Source: Candidatus Burkholderia humilis (GTDB taxonomy: Bacteria > Pseudomonadota > Gammaproteobacteria > Burkholderiales > Burkholderiaceae). From it: a DNA stretch of 53,775 nucleotides. Numbering within the stretch: position 1 is the stretch's first letter; every line of letters starts with the position of its first letter. The DNA is taken from assembly GCA_001184405.1 (NCBI GenBank), contig LFMX01000032.1:1-53775 (forward strand). Reading direction: 5' to 3'. Shown here in pieces: positions 43,386-52,849 of this stretch. The notes under the pieces were generated by a model. That model was not told where the DNA came from. It saw only the letters and a list, made by a program, of their open reading frames with translations, and ran no database searches. The translations under genes and the position numbers were made by a program.

Positions 43386-44200
43386 TTAGAACGACGGCAC
43401 GACCGAGCCCTTGAACTCGTTCTTCAGAAACTGACGCACGTCATCGGACTGATAGGCAGCGACCAGTTTCTTCACCCACGGCTGATCCTTTTGTCCTTCG
43501 CGCGTACGGCAATTAGGTTCGCATACGGGCTATGCACGTCTTCGAGCGCGATCGCGTCTTTGGTCGGCTGCAGGCCGGCGGCGAGCGCGAAGTTCGTGTT
43601 GATCGCGGCGGCATCGACATCGGTGAGCGTGCGCGGCAGTTGCGCGGCGTCGAGTTCGACGAGCTTGATCTTCTTCGGATTGTCCGCGACATGGAGCGGC
43701 GTCGCGTTGTTGCCGTTGTTGCCCGCGCCGGCCTTCAGTTTGATCACGCCTTGCGATTGCTGCAGCAGCAGCGCGCGATTCTCATTCGACGGGTCGTTCG
43801 GCACCGCGACTTTCGCGCCTTGCGGCAGATCTTTCAGCGACTTCAGCTTCTTCGAATACACGCCGAACGGCGAGATGTACGTGAGATCGGCGTTGACGAT
43901 CTTGTAACCGCGCTGCTTGATCTGGCTGTCGAGATACGGCTGATGCTGGAAGCTGTTCGCATCGAGATCGCCGGCGTCGAGTGCGGCGTTCGGCTGCACG
44001 TAATCGTTAAATTCGATGACCTTCACGTTCAAGCCTTCGCGCTTCGCGACTTTCTGCACGACTTGCCAGATTTGCGCGTCGAGACCGGCGATCGTGCCGA
44101 CCTTGATGACCTTGTCGTCGGCGTGCGCCGCGAGGCTCGTGAAAACCGCAGCCGATGCCGCCGCGGCGATGACTACCTTAAGCAAATTTCTGCGCTGCAT
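43386..44200 (-). pseudogene. metQ: MetQ/NlpA-family methionine-binding protein, frameshifted
   Basis: A periplasmic binding protein of the methionine ABC system. It has a signal peptide (LLKVVIAAAASAAVFTSLAA, cleavage after AHA), then KVIEFNDYVQPNAALDAGDL with DANSFQHQPYLDSQIKQRGY, and SPFGVYSKKLKSLKDLPQGA. The frame is lost near 43491 at a run of four A where five would restore it. The expected end PWVKKLVAAYQSDDVRQFLK then FKGSVVPSF follows one frame over to TAA at 43386-43388. A one-base homopolymer loss would remove the last 35 residues. No metN or metI is adjacent. No lipobox is seen, so it is not the lipoprotein form. Confidence 0.85.
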
Positions 44201-44378
44201 GGTGTTTCCTGTTTCTCTTGCTGGATGACTAGATAGCCTAAGCGTTTGGGCCAAGGTGACGGATCTTCGCACAGCTTTGGTGCGGGCGAAAATACAGTTT
44301 GCTCATGTCGATATCACGCGCTCCGGGGTGCGGCTAAAATCGCGACACATAGTCACGAATCAGTGCCGGAGGAACTCC

Positions 44379-44678
44379 ATGTACTTGATCAACCTGCGAT
44401 ACACCGGCGCACTTGCCGAAATCGACGATGCGCTCGACGCGCACCGCGCGTTCCTGATTCGCTATTTCGAAGCGGGCGTGTTCGTGATGGCCGGGCCGAA
44501 AGTGCCGCGCGAAGGCGGCATCATCGCGTCGGGAATCGAGCGGGCGCGGCTGGATGAAATCATCGCGGAAGATCCGTTTGCGCAGCAAAGCCTGGCGCAT
44601 TACGACATCACCGAGTTTAAGGCGACGCGGCTCGCGCCCGGTCTGAACTTGCCAGAGCCTGCGTCCTCCGAAGGCTGA
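44379..44678 (+). CDS. YciI-like small protein
   Basis: A 99-residue dimeric alpha-beta barrel of the YCII family. MYLINLRYTGALAEIDDALD is followed by the conserved His in DAHRAFLIRYFEAGVFVMAG and by GPKVPREGGIIAS. The family may include dehydrohalogenase-like or peroxidase-like enzymes; function here is unknown. GGAGGAAC precedes ATG 44379. It has its own terminator, whose hairpin lies inside the reading frame of the convergent sco gene; the 3' ends overlap by about 60 bases. Confidence 0.85.
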   Translation: MYLINLRYTGALAEIDDALDAHRAFLIRYFEAGVFVMAGPKVPREGGIIASGIERARLDEIIAEDPFAQQSLAHYDITEFKATRLAPGLNLPEPASSEG

Positions 44679-45312
44679 AACGCGAAGCGGCCATCTTGGC
44701 CGCTTTCTTGTCGATCAGAATCTTCAGGTCGTGCACCCACGGCTCGACGCCCTGCCCGTCGCGCGCGAACAGACGCAGCTTGCCGTCCTTATCGAACACA
44801 TAACTCGCGGCGGTGTGATCCATCGTGTAATCGCCGGGCGTCTTGCCTTGCGCCTTCGCGTAATAAACGCGGAAATCCTTCGCGACCTGCGCGAGTTGCG
44901 CGTCGCTTGCCGGACGCAAACCGATGTACGCCAGATTGAACGCCGCCACGTATTGACCGAGCAACGGCGCCGTATCGCGCGAGGGATCGACGGTGACCAT
45001 GAGCACTTGCACGTTTTTCGACTTGTCGCCGAGCTTCTGCATGGCTTGCGAGAGTTCGGCGAGCGTCGTCGGGCAGACGTCCGGGCAATGCGTGTAGCCG
45101 AAGAACAGCACGACGGCTTTGCCTTTGAAATCGGCCAAGGTGCGCGTCTTGCCGGTCGTATCCGGCAACGAGAAATCGCTGCCGAACTGCTCGTTGCCGG
45201 TGATGTCGAGATTCTTGAAATCCGGCGCTTTGTCGCACGCGGCCAGCAGCAGCGCGCACGCGAACAGCGCGAAGGCACGACGCAAAAACGTAAAACGCAA
45301 AAGAGCCGTCAT
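44617..45312 (-). CDS. SCO1/SenC copper chaperone for cytochrome oxidase, C-terminally extended
   Basis: A thioredoxin-fold protein that delivers copper to the CuA site of subunit II. It has a lipoprotein-like N-terminus ([15 protein letters not shown]), the CxxxC copper motif in [20 protein letters not shown] and the distal His in [18 protein letters not shown] proteins usually end shortly after the equivalent of DLKILID. Here the frame continues about 30 residues ([20 protein letters not shown] and more) through the terminator hairpin and into antisense of yciI. Loss of the original stop is likely. It overlaps the ctaB stop (ATGA). The core is intact. Confidence 0.9.
   Translation of the reverse strand: MTALLRFTFLRRAFALFACALLLAACDKAPDFKNLDITGNEQFGSDFSLPDTTGKTRTLADFKGKAVVLFFGYTHCPDVCPTTLAELSQAMQKLGDKSKNVQVLMVTVDPSRDTAPLLGQYVAAFNLAYIGLRPASDAQLAQVAKDFRVYYAKAQGKTPGDYTMDHTAASYVFDKDGKLRLFARDGQGVEPWVHDLKILIDKKAAKMAASRFSLRRTQALASSDRARAASP
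44684..44707 (+). terminator. Terminator between yciI and sco
   Basis: GAAGCGGCCA pairs with TGGCCGCTTTC across a three-base loop, followed by TTGT. It is probably bidirectional. On the minus strand the hairpin is translated as part of the SCO C-terminus (AAKMAAS). Confidence 0.8.
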
Positions 45313-46214
45313 GCGCCGATCACCGTGCGCACGTAATGATCGACCAGCAGCGCGACGAACAGCAGCAACAGATAGACGATCGAGTAGCGGAAAGTCTTGC
45401 GTGCGAGCGCGTCCGAATAATTGCGATACATCTTCCACGCGTAGCCGAGAAACACCGCGCCCAGCGCGATGGCACTCGCCAGATACACGAGGCCGCTCAT
45501 GTCGGACACGAAAGGCATCAGCGTGACGGCGAACAGGATGATCGTGTACAGGAAGATGTTCAGCAGCGTGTACTTTTCGCCGTGCGTGATGGGCAGCATC
45601 GGCAGGCCGGCGTTCTCGTAATCCTTGCGGCGATACAGCGCGAGTGCCCAGAAATGCGGCGGCGTCCAGATGAAGATGATCAGCACGAGAATCCAGGCAT
45701 CGCCGGGAACGTGGCCGGTGACGGCCGCCCAGCCGAGCGCGGGCGGCATCGCACCGGACGCGCCGCCGATCACGATGTTCTGCGGCGTGTAGGGCTTGAG
45801 CAGCAGCGTGTAAATGACCGCATAACCGACGAATGTGGCGATGGTCAGCCACATGGTCAGCGCATTCGTGAACGTGACGAGCGTCCACATGCCGATACCG
45901 CCGAGCACCGCCGAGAACGTCAGAATCTGCGCCGGCGTGATCTGGCGGCGCGCGGACGGACGCCACGCGGTGCGACGCATTTTGGCATCGACTTTTTGCT
46001 CGACCAGACAGTTGATCGCGAACGCCGCGCCCGCGAGCAGCCAGATGCCGACCGCGCCGCCGATGAGTTTGTCCCACGGCACCATACCGGGCGTGGACAG
46101 GAACATGCCGATAACGGCGCAGAACACGGCGAGTTGTGTGACGCGCAGCTTGGTCAGCGCGACGTACTGCTGGACGCGGCTGCCGAGGGGGGAATTGAGT
46201 GTCGTGCTATCCAT
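45309..46214 (-). CDS. ctaB: Protoheme IX farnesyltransferase CtaB (CyoE/Cox10)
   Basis: An integral membrane prenyltransferase that converts heme b to heme O, the first step to heme A. The motif [20 protein letters not shown] carries the conserved Asn and Asp residues of the allylic diphosphate site. [20 protein letters not shown] is the second conserved loop. It has about eight to nine helices over 301 residues. ATG 46214 was chosen; a TTG 12 bases upstream is possible. It lies 13 bases after ctaA and overlaps sco, forming ctaA-ctaB-sco. Confidence 0.96.
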   Translation of the reverse strand: MDSTTLNSPLGSRVQQYVALTKLRVTQLAVFCAVIGMFLSTPGMVPWDKLIGGAVGIWLLAGAAFAINCLVEQKVDAKMRRTAWRPSARRQITPAQILTFSAVLGGIGMWTLVTFTNALTMWLTIATFVGYAVIYTLLLKPYTPQNIVIGGASGAMPPALGWAAVTGHVPGDAWILVLIIFIWTPPHFWALALYRRKDYENAGLPMLPITHGEKYTLLNIFLYTIILFAVTLMPFVSDMSGLVYLASAIALGAVFLGYAWKMYRNYSDALARKTFRYSIVYLLLLFVALLVDHYVRTVIGA

Positions 46215-46226
46215 GAGAATGGGCAA

Positions 46227-47336
46227 TCACGTTGAAACGACGTCGCGCGCGGGAAGCGCAGCGCGTCCGGGACGGCTGGAGGAGATTGTAAAGTTTAGCA
46301 TGACGAGCAAGAGCAACAGGATGGCCGCCCCGCCGTTGTGCGCCACCGCGATCGGCAGCGGCCATTGCAGGACGATATTCGACATACCTGTCAAAAACTG
46401 TATGACGATGACGAAGAGTACGCCATTTGCGGGCTTTCGCAGCAAGTCGAAGCGCCGCAGTTTCATCGCGAGCCACACTAAATACAACACCACGACGACC
46501 GCGAATGTGCGATGCGTCCAGTGAATGGCGACCAGTGCATCCTGCGAAATGATGTCGCCGTCGCCGGTCATGCCGAGCGCGCGCCACAAATGGAAGCCGT
46601 ACTCGAAGTTCATTTGCGGAATCCACTGGCCGTTGCACAGCGGAAAGTCCGTGCACGCGAGCACCGCGTAATTCGTGCTGACCCAGCCGCCCAGCGCAAT
46701 CTGCACGACCAGCAGCGCGAGGCCGAACACGGCGGCGGGCATCCAGCGCGCGGCGGCGGAATCGAGCGATGGAATGGGCGTCATGCGCGCCGCGAGCCAG
46801 CCGAGCACGCCGAGCAGCGCGAGTCCGAGCAGCAAATGCGTCGTGACGATCACCGGTTGCAGCTTGAGCGTGACCGTCCACGCGCCGAACGCGCCTTGCA
46901 GCAAAATGAGCGCCAGAATGCCGGTCAGCCACCACGGCGACACATGCAGCGGACGCTTCTTGATGCGCGCCGCCCACGCGATGACAACCTGCGCGATGAT
47001 CAGCACGCCGATCGCCATCGCGAAATAGCGATGCAGCATTTCGATCCACGCTTTGACCATGCTGACCGGGCCGGTGGGCATCGCCGAATATGCGGCCGTG
47101 ATCTGCGCATGCGCAATGAACGGCGACGACGTGCCGTAACAGCCCGGCCAGTCCGGACAGCCGAGGCCGGAATTGGTCAGGCGCGTGAAGCCGCCGAACA
47201 TGATGAGATCGAGCGTGAGAAAGGTCGTCAGCCAGACGAGCTTGCGGAATTTGCCGTCGTCGGCTTTCGCCCAAACGTACGAGAGCGGCAACAGCGCAAT
47301 GCAAATGCCGATCAGACCCAATTGCAGTAAAAACAT
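46227..47336 (-). CDS. ctaA: Heme A synthase CtaA (Cox15)
   Basis: A 369-residue, eight-helix membrane enzyme that oxidises heme O to heme A. It has FGGFTRLTNSGLGCPDWPGC in the first loop, KAWIEMLHRYFAMAIGVLII with a heme-ligand His, VTTHLLLGLALLGVLGWLA, and AIHWTHRTFAVVVVLYLVWL in the second half. A second Cys pair lies in VLACTDFPLCNGQW. It is intact. The neighbours ctaB, sco and the thioredoxin-like gene indicate one cox assembly operon. Confidence 0.96.
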   Translation of the reverse strand: MFLLQLGLIGICIALLPLSYVWAKADDGKFRKLVWLTTFLTLDLIMFGGFTRLTNSGLGCPDWPGCYGTSSPFIAHAQITAAYSAMPTGPVSMVKAWIEMLHRYFAMAIGVLIIAQVVIAWAARIKKRPLHVSPWWLTGILALILLQGAFGAWTVTLKLQPVIVTTHLLLGLALLGVLGWLAARMTPIPSLDSAAARWMPAAVFGLALLVVQIALGGWVSTNYAVLACTDFPLCNGQWIPQMNFEYGFHLWRALGMTGDGDIISQDALVAIHWTHRTFAVVVVLYLVWLAMKLRRFDLLRKPANGVLFVIVIQFLTGMSNIVLQWPLPIAVAHNGGAAILLLLLVMLNFTISSSRPGRAALPARDVVST

Positions 47337-47340
47337 GCCT

Positions 47341-47979
47341 TCAACCTATGCGGGACCACTTCAATAGCTTCGCCACATCCGTGTTGATCTTCTTCGGATC
47401 GGGATTCTTCGGGAAGCGCTCCATCAGATTGCCGTTCGGATCGACGAGAAAAATGTGATCCGTCAGCTTCGTGCCGTCGTCCACCGGCAGCCACGCGGCG
47501 ATGTCCTTTTCGTTCGCCACCAGCATGCGCGTGTCCGGCTGCGGATACGCCGTCTTGATGACGTCCGAGACCGGCTTGTCATCGGTGCGCAGCCAGACGT
47601 TGACCACGCGGTCGCGCTCGCCCGATTGCAGCACGCGCACCTGACGCATGAAGTAGAAGCGCGTCGCGCATTGTTCGTCGCAGTCACTGCCGTTGACGAT
47701 GATCATCAGCCATTTGCCTTCGAGCGACTTGAGCGACACGCTTTGGCCCTTTTCGTCGGTGACGGTGAGCTGCGCGGGAATCGGGCGCTGCGGGTCGATC
47801 AGCGCGCCGTAACTCGACGTGCCGCCGGCCGGCTTGAACACGTAATACATCAGATAGGACGCGATGACCGGCGCCGCGCACACGAGCGCGAGGAGCACGA
47901 GCATCCAGCGGCCGCTGGTCCAGGAGCCTTTTTTCGCCGTGTGCTGACGCGCGGCGGGGGCGGAACGTTGGGTTTGCAT
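47341..47979 (-). CDS. Membrane-anchored thioredoxin-like cytochrome oxidase assembly protein
   Basis: A 212-residue protein with one N-terminal transmembrane helix (WMLVLLALVCAAPVIASYLM) and a periplasmic SCO/thioredoxin-like domain: LEGKWLMIIVNGSDCDEQCA contains a CxxxC pair. The gene is always near ctaA and SURF1 in Burkholderiaceae, so a role in copper or heme insertion is likely but unproven. It lies four bases upstream of ctaA and downstream of the broken SURF1 gene. Length and helix position look normal. Confidence 0.85.
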   Translation of the reverse strand: MQTQRSAPAARQHTAKKGSWTSGRWMLVLLALVCAAPVIASYLMYYVFKPAGGTSSYGALIDPQRPIPAQLTVTDEKGQSVSLKSLEGKWLMIIVNGSDCDEQCATRFYFMRQVRVLQSGERDRVVNVWLRTDDKPVSDVIKTAYPQPDTRMLVANEKDIAAWLPVDDGTKLTDHIFLVDPNGNLMERFPKNPDPKKINTDVAKLLKWSRIG

Positions 47980-48033
47980 CGGAGAAACGTGCCTTCAGTT
48001 CGGTCGATGCGAGCGCTTTAAACGCTCGCGAAT

Positions 48034-48762
48034 TCATGCGTGATGGGGCGCTTCGTCGTCTTCCGGCGACGCGGCGTCTTTCTTCGCGGCGCGGCGCGCG
48101 GCATAGAGGCCGAAGCCGATCGCCGCCATGCCCCACCACTGTGAAGCATGTAGCCGTAATTGCGTTCGACGCCGAGCGTCGGCGCGGGCCAGTCGCGCAC
48201 GAGCTTGTCACCGCCGGTGTCGCTGGTCTGCTGGATCACGAATGGCTGAAGCGCGAGCCCGGTTTCCGTCGCGTACGACGCGACATCGAGGTTCTGGCGA
48301 ATTTCCTGATGCTGCGCCGATCCACCACGCCCGAGTTCGTACGCCTGCGATGCATTCGCCCGCGCGATGCCCTTTACATCGACGACACCTTTGGGCGTCT
48401 CGTAATGCTTGATGCCCGTGCGGTCCGACAAATTGCGCGGCAGCCATCCGCGATTCACCAGCACAAAGCCGCCGCCCTCGAGTTTAAGCGGCATGACGAC
48501 ATAAAAGCCCGGCTGATCGTTATACGGACGATTATCGAGAACACGACGCGCTCCGGCATAAAGCCTCGACACGATGAAATTCGATGCCTCCGAGCGGCAT
48601 CGGCTCGGCGCCGACTTTTTGGGCGCGCGCATTCTCGAACGCGGTGATCTGCGCGTTCAGCGCTTCTTTCTGATGCGCGCGATCGCGCTGCCAGAAGCCC
48701 AGACGCACGGTGATGGCGACCACCAGCAGAATCATCAGCGTCGGCCAAAGGCGAATCTTCAT
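48034..48762 (-). pseudogene. SURF1-family cytochrome oxidase biogenesis protein, frameshifted
   Basis: SURF1 proteins have two transmembrane helices and assist heme A insertion. The N-terminal helix is IRLWPTLMILLVVAITVRLG with FWQRDRAHQKE. The frame then breaks near 48575 and 48545 (EFHR, then FMPERVVF, then DNRPYNDQPGFYVVMPLKLE). The central part with GGGFVLVNRGWLPRNL is readable. A further shift near 48135 separates RNYGYMLH from the expected second helix GMAAIGFGLYAARRA, which ends in EDDEAPHHA. With three shifts the product is probably dead. SURF1 is not always essential for oxidase assembly, which may permit its loss. Confidence 0.85.
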
Positions 48763-48870
48763 CGGGCGCTCCCGGCCAACGGCGCGCGGCGCTTTGCATC
48801 GAGTGAGATAATGAGATGGTTCACTTCAATACTGCTCACATTTTTTCGAGCGAATCCGCTGGCTGGTTTC

Positions 48871-49080
48871 ATGCACATCATCGTTGCTATCGCCTTCATC
48901 CTTATTCTCGGCAGCCTCGGCTCGGCGCTGTATTTCATGATGACCGACCGCGGCCGCACGAAGCGCATGGTGTGGTCGCTCGCCGCGCGTGTCGGGCTGT
49001 CCATCACGCTGTTCCTGTTCATCCTGTTTGCGCACTGGATGGGCTGGATTCAGTCGACCGGGATCCCGCTCGGACGATAA
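48871..49080 (+). CDS. DUF2909 twin-transmembrane protein
   Basis: A 69-residue membrane protein with two helices (HIIVAIAFILILGSLGSALY and VGLSITLFLFILFAHWMGWI) joined by the short basic loop TDRGRTKRM. It matches the DUF2909 family, found beside SURF1 and coxC in betaproteobacteria. ATG 48871 fits the family length; an in-frame extension upstream adds residues without similarity. It is transcribed opposite to its neighbours. A role in oxidase assembly is inferred from context only. Confidence 0.85.
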   Translation: MHIIVAIAFILILGSLGSALYFMMTDRGRTKRMVWSLAARVGLSITLFLFILFAHWMGWIQSTGIPLGR

Positions 49081-49227
49081 CCCGCGCATCCGGTTCCGCT
49101 GCGGAGCGTATTGTCGCGGCAGAAGTTACCGCTACCTTCCAAAAGCAAAACGCCACCTTCGATCGATTCGAGGCAGCGTCGCACATTCACTCCGGGCGGA
49201 CGATTCTCCGTCCGCCGAACATCCCGC

Positions 49228-50085
49228 TTACAGCCAGTACACGACGACGTACAGCCCGAGCCACACGACGTCGACAAAGTGCCAGTACCATGCCGCGCCT
49301 TCGAACGCGAAATGATGCTCCGCCGTGAAGTGGCCGCGAATCAGGCGGAACATGACGACGGCCAGCATCGTGCCGCCGAGGAACACGTGGAAACCGTGGA
49401 AGCCGGTCAGCAAGAAGAACGTCGAGCCGTACACGCCGGACGACAGCGTCAGGTTCAATTCGTTGTATGCGTGGAAATATTCGTAGCCCTGGCAGAACAG
49501 GAAGATCAGGCCGAGCAACACGGTCGCGCCCAACCAGATGATCGCCTTGCGACGATGATCCTCACGCAGCGCATGGTGCGCCACCGTCAGCGTCGCGCCG
49601 GACGACAGCAGCAGCGCCGTGTTGATGGTCGGCAGCGGCCACGGCACCATCGCGCGGAAATGCGGGACCAGCGCGGCGGGACCGTTGTTCGGCCACACGG
49701 CGGAGAAGTCCGGCCAAATCAGCTTGTAATCGAGGCTGCCGAGTTCGTGCATGGCGATCTGGCGCGCGTAGAAGAGCGCGCCGAAGAATGCCGCGAAGAA
49801 CATGACTTCGGAGAAGATGAACCAGCTTATGCTCCAGCGATACGACACGTCCACGCGCTTGCCGTACATGCCGCCTTCGGATTCGGAGATCGCGTCGCCG
49901 AACCAGTGCCAGAGCACGAAGAGCACGAACAACAGACCGACGAAGGTGCCGATCGGGCCCCACGTATGGCCGTTCATCCACGACGCCAGCGATGCGAGCA
50001 TCACCAGCAGGCCGCACGCGGTCATGATCGGATGCCGCGACGGATGCGGCACGAAGTAATACGGGCTCTCGTTTTGACCGCTCAT
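49228..50085 (-). CDS. coxC: Cytochrome c oxidase subunit III CoxC
   Basis: A 285-residue, seven-helix subunit of the heme-copper oxidase. Conserved segments include WFIFSEVMFFAAFFGALFYA, LGLIFLFCQGYEYFHAYNEL and TGFHGFHVFLGGTMLAVVMF, with the helix-III Glu in SEVMFF. The C-terminus (AAWYWHFVDVVWLGLYVVVY) is normal. It follows the DUF2970 and ctaG genes in the cox operon. Both the start and the end look complete. Confidence 0.97.
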   Translation of the reverse strand: MSGQNESPYYFVPHPSRHPIMTACGLLVMLASLASWMNGHTWGPIGTFVGLLFVLFVLWHWFGDAISESEGGMYGKRVDVSYRWSISWFIFSEVMFFAAFFGALFYARQIAMHELGSLDYKLIWPDFSAVWPNNGPAALVPHFRAMVPWPLPTINTALLLSSGATLTVAHHALREDHRRKAIIWLGATVLLGLIFLFCQGYEYFHAYNELNLTLSSGVYGSTFFLLTGFHGFHVFLGGTMLAVVMFRLIRGHFTAEHHFAFEGAAWYWHFVDVVWLGLYVVVYWL

Positions 50086-50163
50086 TGTTGATTCTCCACT
50101 TCGATCCAGTTTCTTGAGTTTTCTTTCGACGCCGCGCTTTTGTCTTCCGCGTCGACGTTCCGT

Positions 50164-50362
50164 CTATCCCATGACTGCGCGAACGATCACCAGCAGCAAC
50201 ACGATGAACAGCACCGCGCCGATGACGCCCGCCGCGATCAGATACAGCGGCTTGAGTTGCGCGGCGTCGGCTCTTGAGGTCGGCCCAGCGGCACACGCCG
50301 AAAAACGACCAGAACACCGCCTTGATCAGCTTCAGGAAGTCACCCTTGCCGGACGATTCCAT
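50164..50362 (-). pseudogene. DUF2970 membrane protein, frameshifted
   Basis: A small single-helix protein, normally about 65 residues, found between ctaG and coxC. MESSGKGDFLKLIKAVFWSF and FGVCRWADLKSR are in frame. The frame is then lost near 50273, and the expected second half (AAQLKPLYLIAAGVIGAVLF) lies one frame over, ending in TAG at 50164-50166. A one-base loss removes the membrane helix. Its function is unknown and it is likely dispensable for oxidase assembly. ATG 50362 or the ATG six bases upstream is the start. Confidence 0.75.
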
Positions 50363-50367
50363 GATCA

Positions 50368-50937
50368 TTATCCTTTCGCCACTGACTTCGGCGCATCGAG
50401 TTCGAAGAACGTGTACGACAACGTGATCGTCTTGATGTCCTTCGGCAGCTTCGTATCGACGACGAACACGACCGGCATGCGCTTCGTTTCGCCGGGCAGA
50501 AGCGTCTGCTGCGTGAAGCAAAAGCATTCGATCTTCTTGAAATACTCGGTGGCCTGCTTCGGCGCATAGCTCGGAATGGCCTGAGCCTTCACGGTGCGCG
50601 CCTGATCGTTGGTCACCTGATACATCACCGTCATCACTTCGCCGGGATGGATGTCCAGATTGCTTTTCTCCGGCCTGAACTCCAGCGGACCGCGCGCGTT
50701 CGCATCGAATTCGACGGAAATCGAGCGGCTCATGTCCACGTGCGTATTCTTCGCCTCGCGCTCGCCGACGTCCTTCTGCACCAGATTATTGATGCCGGTG
50801 ATCTGGCAGATCGCCTTGTACATCGGCACGAGCGCAAAACCGAAGCCGAACATCATCGAGGCGGCGACGAAGAGCTTGACGAGCATCGAACGGTTGAAGG
50901 ACCGGTCGATATGTGAGTTTTCCTGCTGAGTTGACAC
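50368..50937 (-). CDS. ctaG: Cytochrome c oxidase assembly protein CtaG (Cox11)
   Basis: A copper chaperone that loads CuB in subunit I. One N-terminal membrane helix (LVKLFVAASMMFGFGFALVP) is followed by a periplasmic immunoglobulin-like domain. The copper motif is in KKIECFCFTQQTLLPGETKR (CFCF). The GTG at 50937 is the probable start, giving 189 residues; it lies four bases after the stop of the small upstream gene. It is intact. Confidence 0.95.
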   Translation of the reverse strand: MSTQQENSHIDRSFNRSMLVKLFVAASMMFGFGFALVPMYKAICQITGINNLVQKDVGEREAKNTHVDMSRSISVEFDANARGPLEFRPEKSNLDIHPGEVMTVMYQVTNDQARTVKAQAIPSYAPKQATEYFKKIECFCFTQQTLLPGETKRMPVVFVVDTKLPKDIKTITLSYTFFELDAPKSVAKG

Positions 50938-50941
50938 GTCA

Positions 50942-51082
50942 CTACCCTCGCGATAACAGGTATTGCCTGACGACGATACCCAGAAAGAAGACGGCTGCAA
51001 TCAACATCATGACGATTCCGCGCCGCTTGTTGCCCGCGCGGATTTCCTCGGGCGTGCGTCTTTTTTGTGGATTCGGGACCAT
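50942..51082 (-). CDS. Small cytochrome oxidase assembly protein (46 residues)
   Basis: A 46-codon ORF between coxA and ctaG starts MVPNPQKRRTPEEIRAGNKR and ends in one membrane helix (GIVMMLIAAVFFLGIVV, then RQYLLSRG) and a TAG stop. Its basic N-terminus and single helix match the small protein annotated at this place in Burkholderiaceae cox operons. ATG 51082 lies 56 bases after the coxA stop and the stop is four bases before ctaG GTG. The role is inferred from position. Confidence 0.8.
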   Translation of the reverse strand: MVPNPQKRRTPEEIRAGNKRRGIVMMLIAAVFFLGIVVRQYLLSRG

Positions 51083-51138
51083 GCTTCTCTTTTCGATGCT
51101 GCGAGACTTCGGCATGGAAGCCTCGCAGCGTCATTCAC

Positions 51139-52752
51139 TTACTCGACCGTCTGCGGATTCTCGAACGTATGGAACGGCGCCGGGCTCGGCACGGTCCACT
51201 CCAGCCCTTCCGAGCCATCCCACGGCTTGTCGGACGCCTTTTCCAGCTCACCGCCGCCGCGATACGCCGGCAGCGCGACCGCGAACAGGAAGTACACCTG
51301 CGCGAGGCCGAAGCCGAATGCGCCGATCGTCGCGATCTGGTTGAAGTCCGTGAACTGCGCCGGGTAGTCCGCGTAGCGGCGCGGCATGCCCGCGAGACCC
51401 AGGAAGTGCATTGGGAAGAACGTGATGTTGAAGAAGATCATCGACGCCCAGAAGTGGATCTTCCCGCGCACTTCGTTGTACATCCAGCCGGTCCACTTCG
51501 GCGCCCAGTAATACCAGCCCGAGAACAGCGCGAAGAGCGACCCCGCCACCAGCACGTAGTGGAAGTGCGCCACCACGTAGTAGGTGCCGTGCATCTGAAT
51601 GTCGAGCGGGGCCATCGACAGGATCAGGCCGGTGAAGCCGCCCATCGTGAACACGAACAGGAAGCCGATGGCGAACAACATCGGCGTTTCGAACGACAGC
51701 GCGCCGCGCCACATCGTCGCCACCCAGTTGAACACCTTCACGCCCGTCGGCACCGCGATCAGCATGGTCGCGTACATGAAGAAGAGCTGGCCCGTCACCG
51801 GCATGCCAGTCGCGAACATGTGGTGCGCCCACACCATGAACGACAGAATCGCGATCGATGCGGTAGCGTACACCATCGAGCTATAGCCGAACAACGGCTT
51901 GCGCGAGAACGCCGGGATCACCTGCGACACGATCCCGAACGCCGGCAAGATCATGATGTACACCTCGGGGTGGCCGAAGAACCAGAAGATGTGCTGGTAC
52001 ATGACCGGATCGCCGCCGCCCACCGCGTTGAAGAACGACGTGCCGAAGTGACGGTCGAAGAGCACCATCGTGATCGCGCCTGCGAGAACCGGCATCACGG
52101 CGATCAGCAGGTACGCGGTGATGAGCCAAGTCCACGCGAACATCGGCATCTTCATGAGCGTCATGCCGGGCGCGCGCATGTTCAGAATCGTCACGACAAT
52201 GTTGATGCCGCCCATGATCGACGATGCACCCATGATGTGGACCGCGAAAATCGTGAAGTCCATGCCCGGGCCCATCTGCGTGGAAAGCGGTGCGTAGAGC
52301 GTCCAGCCTGCAGCGGTTGCGCCGCCCGGCACGAAGAACGAACCGACCAGCAGCACGGCGGCGGCCGGCAGCAGCCAGAAGCTGAAGTTGTTCATGCGCG
52401 CGAACGCCATGTCCGATGCGCCGATCTGCAACGGCACCATCCAGTTCGCGAAACCGACGAACGCCGGCATGATCGCGCCGAACACCATGATCAGGCCGTG
52501 CATGGTGGTCAACTGGTTGAAGAACTCGGGACGCATGATCTGCAGGCCCGGTTCGAACAGCTCGGCGCGAATGCCCAGCGCCATCACGCCGCCGGACAAA
52601 AACATGATGAACGAGAACAGCAGGTACAGCGTCCCGATGTCCTTGTGGTTGGTGGCGAACAGCCACCGGCGCCAGCCATGCGGCACATCGTGCGCATGGT
52701 CGTCGTGTGCGTGGTCGTGACCCGCGTGTACATCGTGTCCGATGCTAGACAT
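51139..52752 (-). CDS. coxA: Cytochrome c oxidase subunit I CoxA (CtaD)
   Basis: The catalytic subunit with low-spin heme a and the heme a3-CuB centre, twelve helices, 537 residues. Diagnostic sites are HIFWFFGHPEVYIMILPAFG (CuB His and cross-linked Tyr), the His pair of CuB at WAHHMFATG, and YYVVAHFHYVLVAGSLFALF (heme ligands). The N-terminus is His/Asp-rich (GHDVHAGHDHAHDDHAHDVP), usual in Burkholderia and possibly metal-binding. It follows coxB by 97 bases. It is complete and undamaged. Confidence 0.98.
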   Translation of the reverse strand: MSSIGHDVHAGHDHAHDDHAHDVPHGWRRWLFATNHKDIGTLYLLFSFIMFLSGGVMALGIRAELFEPGLQIMRPEFFNQLTTMHGLIMVFGAIMPAFVGFANWMVPLQIGASDMAFARMNNFSFWLLPAAAVLLVGSFFVPGGATAAGWTLYAPLSTQMGPGMDFTIFAVHIMGASSIMGGINIVVTILNMRAPGMTLMKMPMFAWTWLITAYLLIAVMPVLAGAITMVLFDRHFGTSFFNAVGGGDPVMYQHIFWFFGHPEVYIMILPAFGIVSQVIPAFSRKPLFGYSSMVYATASIAILSFMVWAHHMFATGMPVTGQLFFMYATMLIAVPTGVKVFNWVATMWRGALSFETPMLFAIGFLFVFTMGGFTGLILSMAPLDIQMHGTYYVVAHFHYVLVAGSLFALFSGWYYWAPKWTGWMYNEVRGKIHFWASMIFFNITFFPMHFLGLAGMPRRYADYPAQFTDFNQIATIGAFGFGLAQVYFLFAVALPAYRGGGELEKASDKPWDGSEGLEWTVPSPAPFHTFENPQTVE

Positions 52753-52849
52753 GACAAATATCTCCTAAAGCAAATACTCGGGGCACTTGGCTTTCCCACG
52801 CGCTCTTCTGTTGCTTCCTATCAGCGAAAGAAGAGTCTGCGTGGTCACG

